Assembly: GCA_002393025.1 (NCBI GenBank)
Contig: DGIE01000075.1
Location: 1-9,117 of the forward strand
Direction of reading: 5' to 3'
From: Holosporaceae bacterium UBA3830
Lineage (GTDB): Bacteria > Pseudomonadota > Alphaproteobacteria > UBA3830
Length of the DNA stretch: 9,117 bases
Numbering within the stretch: the stretch's first letter is position 1; every line of letters begins with the position of its first letter. A program made the position numbers and the translations under genes. Under the pieces are notes generated by a model. It had not been told where the DNA came from. It ran no database searches and saw only the letters and a program-made list of their open reading frames with translations. Below, one piece after another: positions 5,110-9,117 of the stretch.

Positions 5110-6294
5110 CTATTTATTAACTTTCCACAACGGAATAGCATTAAATAAATTTACATATTTGTGTCTATTGGTTTTTTTGAACCTTAATAGAGGAATAAAG
5201 CTAAACAAATATACTCTTGTATCGTTTTCGCTGCGCTTTTGTATTTTCAAAAATGGAATGAAGCAGAACAAACGTACGTTTGTTTTGTTAGTACTACATT
5301 TAATCTTTAAGATAGGGAGAAAACCAAATAACCGATAAATTTTTTTCGGATTAGAATAAGAGGTTTGCAAGTTTTGCGAGTCCTGAGATACCCTAGATAA
5401 CAACCGCGAAAAATACTCTTTCACCCAATTTTGTTCTCCGGTATTAACGAGTTTTGCTCCTAGCAAAATGGCCTCTTGCAGAGGAATTTTTAGGAAATTG
5501 AAACCATACAAGCGAGAAACGTCAAGCCGTGTTAGTCCATGATATTGACCATATTCAGAAAATAACCCGTCTATCTGGTCCTGATCTGACTCTCTTACAT
5601 AAATACTCGAAATGCCCCCCTCGCGAAAGCTCACTATATAAGCACTAATTTCCGTAAATTTTTTATTATGCTGCCACAAACGCAAAAGAAAATTATTATC
5701 CGCAGAAAATTTGTATTTTAAATCATAAAGGCCTAACTCTTTCATCACCTCTGTTTTGATTAAAAAGGTTTGATGACATGGCCAAGCACTTCTCCAAGGC
5801 GCTATCGTTGTTTTTCCTTCCCAATAACGTTTTATTTTCAAAGAGTTTGGATCCACCACATATGCGTTACCATAACAAGCATCCGCATCCGTCTCTTCCG
5901 CTTTCATTACGAGCCACTCAACAGCGTGCTTTTCGCAATAAAAATCGTCGGAATTCAAACAAACAACGTACTTCCCTTTCGCTTTTAGTATTCCTTTATT
6001 CATGGCATCATAAATGCCGGCATCAGGCTCCGAATAATACTTTATCCAACCTTTGTTTTGATATTCCTCTAAAATTTCGAGTGTACCATCGGTGGACGCT
6101 CCGTCAATCACAATGTGTTCTATGTTTGGATAGGTTTGAGATCTGACGCTCTCCAGATTTTGAATAAACCAATTTTTCCGCCCTTGTTTTATTAAATTGT
6201 AGGTCGCTGTTACAATTGTAACCAAAGGCTGCGAGGATTTTTTGAGTTCTCCTTTTATCTTTTTATTTGCATTAATGCTGTTCATCTCGTTCAT
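5110..6294 (-). CDS. GT2-family glycosyltransferase, upstream paralogue, with C-terminal LF-x-x-IP repeats
   Basis: A 394-residue GT-A-fold family 2 glycosyltransferase. Motifs: VTIVTATYN (25-33), IVIDGASTDGT (61-71), YYSEPDAGIYDAMNKGI (86-102), the donor/metal site LNSDD (113-117), CHQTFL (173-178) and SADNNFLLRLW (197-207), the last lying where the catalytic base region is expected. Residues about 139-278 differ strongly from the downstream paralogue while both flanks are almost identical, suggesting the same nucleotide-sugar donor but a different acceptor; this is an inference. A three-residue NLQ insertion (308-310) relative to the paralogue precedes the tail. Four LFxxIP modules start at 322, 342, 363 and 383. 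The ATG at 6294 has AGGGA about 6 nt upstream, supporting this start over M4. It follows fcl by 42 bp and precedes its paralogue by 41 bp. Confidence 0.92.
   Translation of the reverse strand: MNEMNSINANKKIKGELKKSSQPLVTIVTATYNLIKQGRKNWFIQNLESVRSQTYPNIEHIVIDGASTDGTLEILEEYQNKGWIKYYSEPDAGIYDAMNKGILKAKGKYVVCLNSDDFYCEKHAVEWLVMKAEETDADACYGNAYVVDPNSLKIKRYWEGKTTIAPWRSAWPCHQTFLIKTEVMKELGLYDLKYKFSADNNFLLRLWQHNKKFTEISAYIVSFREGGISSIYVRESDQDQIDGLFSEYGQYHGLTRLDVSRLYGFNFLKIPLQEAILLGAKLVNTGEQNWVKEYFSRLLSRVSQDSQNLQTSYSNPKKIYRLFGFLPILKIKCSTNKTNVRLFCFIPFLKIQKRSENDTRVYLFSFIPLLRFKKTNRHKYVNLFNAIPLWKVNK
5113..5337 (-). repeat. Four tandem LF-x-x-IP modules encoded at the 3' end of the upstream GT2 gene
   Basis: Residues 320-394 carry LFGFLPILKIK (322-332), LFCFIPFLKIQK (342-353), LFSFIPLLRFKK (363-374) and LFNAIPLWKVN (383-393), with the same 20/21/20 spacing as in the paralogue. 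Each unit matches its positional counterpart in the paralogue better than its neighbours in the same protein. The four-unit array therefore existed before the gene was duplicated. Confidence 0.85.
6022..6250 (-). repeat. Duplicated block, copy 2 (5' half of the upstream GT2 gene)
   Basis: Partner of the block at 4796-5024. It codes for the first beta-alpha units and the DGAS and SEPD motifs of the donor-binding half. A second homologous pair lies at the other end of the genes: 5333-5406 matches 4125-4189 perfectly except for one 9-bp difference. Confidence 0.93.
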
Positions 6295-6336
6295 ATCACT
6301 TCCCTACAAACTCGTTTATCCCTGTAATTAAATATT

Positions 6337-7278
6337 TCATTGCGCTACTCTGCTTTTAAAATCTTCATAGGCTAACTTGATACCGTCTCGCAGATCGGTT
6401 TTCACTTTCCACCCCAAAGCATTGATTCTGGAAACATCCATCAGTTTGCGCATAGTTCCGTCCGGCTTGGAGTGATCGTAAACTAACTTCCCTTTGTATC
6501 CGACAACTTCCTTAATAACCTCGGCGATTTCAGATATGGGAAGATCGAATCCCGAACCTACGTTAATGAATTCTCCGACATCCTTCGCGTCTTTATTCTC
6601 CATCAAAAACACACAGACTTCAGCCAAATCATCAGCAAACAAAAATTCCCTCTTTGGAGTTCCCGTGCCCCAAACGACTGTCTCGGATAATCCTTGAACT
6701 TTAGCTTCGTGAAATCTCCTGATCAACATCGGAATAACATGGGCATTAGATGGATGATAATTATCACCTATACCGTATAAATTGCAGGGCATAACAGACA
6801 TATAATTTGTACCGTATTCTCGATTATAATAACCACAGAGTTTTATCCCGCAAATTTTAGCCAGAGCATAGCCTTCGTTCGTTTTTTCCAAATGACTTGA
6901 TAAAAGATACTCCTCTTTCATCGGCTGTGGAGTTTCTCTTGGATAAATACAACTCGATCCCAAAAATAACAGTTTTTTTACTCTTGATTTATAAGAATTT
7001 TCAATAATGTTATTCTGAATCTTCAAATTTTCCAGCATAAATTCAACTGGATAGGTATTATTCCCCAAGATTCCGCCAACCTTAGCTGCCGCTTGCACAA
7101 CCCAATCAGGTTTCTCTGTTTCAAAAAACTCGGAAACCGCTGCAAAGTCAGTCAAGTTCAGCTCTTCATGAGTTCTCCCGACTACATTGGTATAACCTTT
7201 CTTTTCAAATTCTCTTTTTATAGCACTACCAACAAGCCCTCGATGGCCTGCTATATAGATTTTTACATCTTTATTCAT
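6337..7278 (-). CDS. fcl: GDP-L-fucose synthase
   Basis: A 313-residue short-chain dehydrogenase/reductase of the extended NAD(P)-binding class. It converts GDP-4-keto-6-deoxy-D-mannose, the product of Gmd, to GDP-L-fucose by 3,5-epimerisation and NADPH-dependent reduction in the cytoplasm. The Rossmann glycine motif GHRGLVG is at 11-17. The catalytic set known from E. coli Fcl (S107, C109, Y136, K140, H179, R187) is present one residue later: S108 and C110 in GSSCIYP, Y137 and K141 in YALAK, H180 in NAHVIP, and R188. Length agrees with the family (E. coli 321). The ATG overlaps the stop of the preceding glycosyltransferase in an ATGA arrangement, implying translational coupling, with a GAGGAA/GAGAAAAG region upstream. 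The last gene of the GDP-fucose pathway visible here, it is separated from gmd by one glycosyltransferase gene. Confidence 0.97.
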   Translation of the reverse strand: MNKDVKIYIAGHRGLVGSAIKREFEKKGYTNVVGRTHEELNLTDFAAVSEFFETEKPDWVVQAAAKVGGILGNNTYPVEFMLENLKIQNNIIENSYKSRVKKLLFLGSSCIYPRETPQPMKEEYLLSSHLEKTNEGYALAKICGIKLCGYYNREYGTNYMSVMPCNLYGIGDNYHPSNAHVIPMLIRRFHEAKVQGLSETVVWGTGTPKREFLFADDLAEVCVFLMENKDAKDVGEFINVGSGFDLPISEIAEVIKEVVGYKGKLVYDHSKPDGTMRKLMDVSRINALGWKVKTDLRDGIKLAYEDFKSRVAQ

Positions 7279-8375
7279 ATCTTTTCTCTGTTCCTCTTAG
7301 GTATTTTAATGGGGATAATGCCAAAAATATATAAGGTCTTGTTTTTTCTTGTGTAAACCTTTTTCAGCAAAGTTAGCTTTTTACCAAACAATTTTGTCCA
7401 AATTATTTTTGGAGATTTTACGTTCAATTTCTCATCCATAATCTCTGAATCTGAATTCTCTTTCGCATCAACCTGAATCCATTCTAGTATTTTAAATTTA
7501 TTTTTCTCCCATACTTTATATCCGTTCTCGATATATTCTCTCGCATTTTGCTGGATTTTTCTTATATCATCAATTCTTATTGCAGAAGGATATCTAAGAC
7601 TGTACAGATATCCGTTAACTCCGTTTTCAATATATTCATTCATGGTAGGATGATCCGGAGCAATGACACATCTTCCTAAAGCCATAGCATCCAAAAAACT
7701 CATACCTATGCCTTCATAGCTGCGAGGAGCATAATAAATCGCACTTTGCTGCATATACTCCAGCATCTCTTCTTTCGTGTCGAACCAATTCGAAATTTTT
7801 ACTTTATTTTTCCATTTTTCGGAAGGATGTATGATTTTGTGACCGGGATCTGGAACTTGATGTAAACAAAGATTTTTTACATTCTGCTCACCAATAGTCC
7901 TTTCTATTGTATAAGGATTGATTTCTTCTTTTCGCTGCCATAGAAAAACTGAATTTTTATCACCCCAATTGTTTATCTTAATCGGCTTTGGAAAATACTG
8001 TATATAGTAAGACGATAGTCCATACTCTTTGCATTCTTTGTGCAGTGTCGAGGAAAAGTTTATTATATTCACGTCGCGATATTCGCTCCAAATAGGATCG
8101 CTTAATCTCGGCGCACCATCATACATCGGAAAGAACGCGATTCTATCGAAACATAAATATTTTCTCAACAACGAAATTTTCGGCATAATCTGCCATAAAA
8201 TAACGACGTCAAATTGCTGACCTCGCAATTTTTCGAATACACCACGGTCATCTTTATAGGGATCATAATCGAATTTCGTAACCTCATATCTTTCCAACAA
8301 TAAATTCTGGATAAACTGAGTAGATTTTGTTTTGTTATGAAAAGCGTGATCTACGAATAATAATCTCTGTTTCAC
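7275..8375 (-). CDS. GT-B-fold glycosyltransferase, group 1/GT4 type
   Basis: A 366-residue putative glycosyltransferase. The C-terminal nucleotide-sugar-binding half has the GT4 layout SYEGIGMSFLDAMALG (219-234), then VIAPDHPTMNEYIENGVNGY (237-256). The usual E-x7-E pair appears as E221 and D229. The N-terminal half begins LLFVDHAF and is otherwise not recognisable by eye. The tail has one LF-x-x-IP-like module, IFGIIPIKIPK (350-360), and a possible degenerate one at KLFGKKLTLLKK (328-339). Translation starts at GTG 8375, since no in-frame ATG occurs until residue 64; a GGGGTGA stretch just upstream can serve as the ribosome-binding site. It begins 41 bp after gmd and overlaps fcl by 4 bp. 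Donor and acceptor are unknown; a fucosyltransferase is possible from its place between the two GDP-fucose genes, but nothing in the sequence proves it. Confidence 0.87.
   Translation of the reverse strand: MKQRLLFVDHAFHNKTKSTQFIQNLLLERYEVTKFDYDPYKDDRGVFEKLRGQQFDVVILWQIMPKISLLRKYLCFDRIAFFPMYDGAPRLSDPIWSEYRDVNIINFSSTLHKECKEYGLSSYYIQYFPKPIKINNWGDKNSVFLWQRKEEINPYTIERTIGEQNVKNLCLHQVPDPGHKIIHPSEKWKNKVKISNWFDTKEEMLEYMQQSAIYYAPRSYEGIGMSFLDAMALGRCVIAPDHPTMNEYIENGVNGYLYSLRYPSAIRIDDIRKIQQNAREYIENGYKVWEKNKFKILEWIQVDAKENSDSEIMDEKLNVKSPKIIWTKLFGKKLTLLKKVYTRKNKTLYIFGIIPIKIPKRNREKI
7296..7331 (-). repeat. Single LF-x-x-IP-type module at the end of the GT-B glycosyltransferase
   Basis: Codons 349-360 encode Y-IFGIIPIKIPK, which fits the L/I-F-x-x-I-P-hydrophobic-K-I pattern of the eight modules in the two GT2 proteins and likewise lies at the C-terminus followed by basic residues. 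The host enzyme has an unrelated GT-B fold, so this is a shared accessory module, not shared ancestry of the enzymes. Similarity over so short a stretch could also be convergent. Confidence 0.6.
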
Positions 8376-8416
8376 CTCTCACCCCATACCTCTTGAAACG
8401 GATTTTTTACTTTGCA

Positions 8417-9117
8417 TCAGTACCCTTTATCACAGAGTATCTTCTCCTTCTCCGCAATTTTCAGATCAGACGCCACCATTTCTTTGACAAGCATAGATAA
8501 ATCGTATTTCGGCATCCAACCTAACTCACGTCTGGCTTTCGAACTGTCACCTAGCAACAAATCCACCTCAGCTGGCCTAAAATAACGAGGATCTACTTCT
8601 ATCAGTGTCTTCCCTGTTACTTTGTCTATACCTTTCTCATCCACACCTGTTCCGACAAACTCCAGATCAATATCTAATTCTTTGAACGCCATACGGCAGA
8701 AATCTCTTATGGAGGTGGTTACCCCCGTTGCCAAAACATAATCTGCAGGCTGATCTTGCTGAAGAATCCTCCACATCCCTTCTACATAATCCTTCGCATG
8801 ACCCCAATCGCGTTTCGCATTTAAATTTCCTAAATACAGCTTATCCTGTAAACCAACCTTTATTTTCGTTGCAGCCATCGTAATTTTTCGTGTAACGAAT
8901 GTCTCTCCACGGCGAGGTGACTCATGATTAAATAAAATTCCGTTTGCAGCAAATATTCCGAAACTTTCTCTGTAATTTACACATATCCAATAGGCATAAA
9001 GCTTTGCCACACCGTAAGGAGAACGAGGATAAAACGGAGTCTTTTCGTTCTGTATAGGCTCTTGAATTAAACCGTACAATTCAGAAGTAGATGCTTGATA
9101 AAACTTCGTCTTCTTCT
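8417..9117 (-). CDS. gmd: GDP-mannose 4,6-dehydratase, 5' end outside the window
   Basis: The C-terminal 233 residues of Gmd, the NADP-dependent enzyme that converts GDP-D-mannose to GDP-4-keto-6-deoxy-D-mannose, first step toward GDP-L-fucose. The frame stays open to the window edge and begins KKTKFYQASTSELYG, so a start at the TTG of SELYG (9079) would be false. Catalytic Thr and Glu lie in STSELYG; Tyr and Lys lie in SPYGVAKLYAYW. Other highly conserved blocks are GILFNHESPRRGETFVTRKI, RDWGHAKDYV, ATGVTTSIRDF and DPRYFRPAEVDLLLGD. E. coli Gmd has about 373 residues, so roughly the first 120, with the Rossmann glycine motif, are off the right side. It is the first visible gene of the minus-strand unit; the promoter is not in the window. 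Confidence 0.97.
   Translation of the reverse strand, partial: KKTKFYQASTSELYGLIQEPIQNEKTPFYPRSPYGVAKLYAYWICVNYRESFGIFAANGILFNHESPRRGETFVTRKITMAATKIKVGLQDKLYLGNLNAKRDWGHAKDYVEGMWRILQQDQPADYVLATGVTTSIRDFCRMAFKELDIDLEFVGTGVDEKGIDKVTGKTLIEVDPRYFRPAEVDLLLGDSSKARRELGWMPKYDLSMLVKEMVASDLKIAEKEKILCDKGY

Noticed and set aside
5770..6146. Plus-strand open frames of 72 and 122 codons opposite the upstream GT2 gene.
   Set aside because: They are antisense shadows of a clear glycosyltransferase gene, with compositions unlike real proteins and no ribosome-binding sites.
3899..6294. The duplicated GT2 segments, considered as inverted or direct ends of a mobile element.
   Set aside because: No transposase, terminal inverted repeat or target duplication is present; the repeats are coding parts of paralogous genes in the same orientation.
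9077..9079. The TTG at 9079 as start of a 220-residue Gmd protein.
   Set aside because: It is the Leu of the catalytic STSELYG motif; the conserved frame continues to the window edge, so the gene is partial.

Overview
The window is AT-rich bacterial DNA, by eye about 35-40% G+C. It carries a short run of plus-strand housekeeping and transport genes and a long minus-strand surface-polysaccharide cluster. The Bax-inhibitor-1 protein ends in a YLDFINxFLxLLRFxGxRRD-like tail of the kind I associate with Alphaproteobacteria. Together with the low G+C this suggests a low-GC, possibly host-associated alphaproteobacterium. That assignment is an inference and is weak; no rRNA or other marker gene is present to settle it.

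Plus strand, 1-2646: a complete tRNA-Gln (anticodon CUG, CCA encoded), a seven-helix Bax inhibitor-1 (YccA/YbhL-type) protein with its own likely promoter and a strong intrinsic terminator, then an isolated GntP-family proton symporter with a separate likely promoter. The region 2647-2857 is non-coding, lies between convergent genes, and holds inverted repeats that may terminate transcription.

Minus strand, 9117 down to 2858: six tightly packed genes that look like one transcription unit entering from beyond the right edge. In transcription order they are gmd (GDP-mannose 4,6-dehydratase, 5' end outside the window), a GT-B/GT4-type glycosyltransferase with a GTG start, fcl (GDP-L-fucose synthase, overlapping its predecessor by 4 bp), two paralogous GT2 glycosyltransferases, and a protein resembling the MptE/DUF115 and GT42 glycosyltransferase folds with a coiled-coil N-terminus. 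Gmd and Fcl make GDP-L-fucose from GDP-mannose. The transferases would build a glycan, plausibly fucosylated and WcaE/colanic-acid-like in its GT2 signature; whether it is LPS O-antigen, capsule or exopolysaccharide cannot be read from here.

The most unusual features are in this cluster. The two GT2 genes are a mosaic tandem duplication: donor-binding halves and C-terminal tails are nearly identical in DNA (a perfect 90-bp block, among others), while the central, presumably acceptor-binding, region has diverged. Both end in four tandem copies of a short module with consensus L-F-x-x-I-P-L-L-K-I-K, and a single copy ends the unrelated GT-B enzyme of the same cluster, so the module crosses enzyme folds. 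The last gene carries a fresh 54-bp (18-residue) tandem duplication in its coiled coil.
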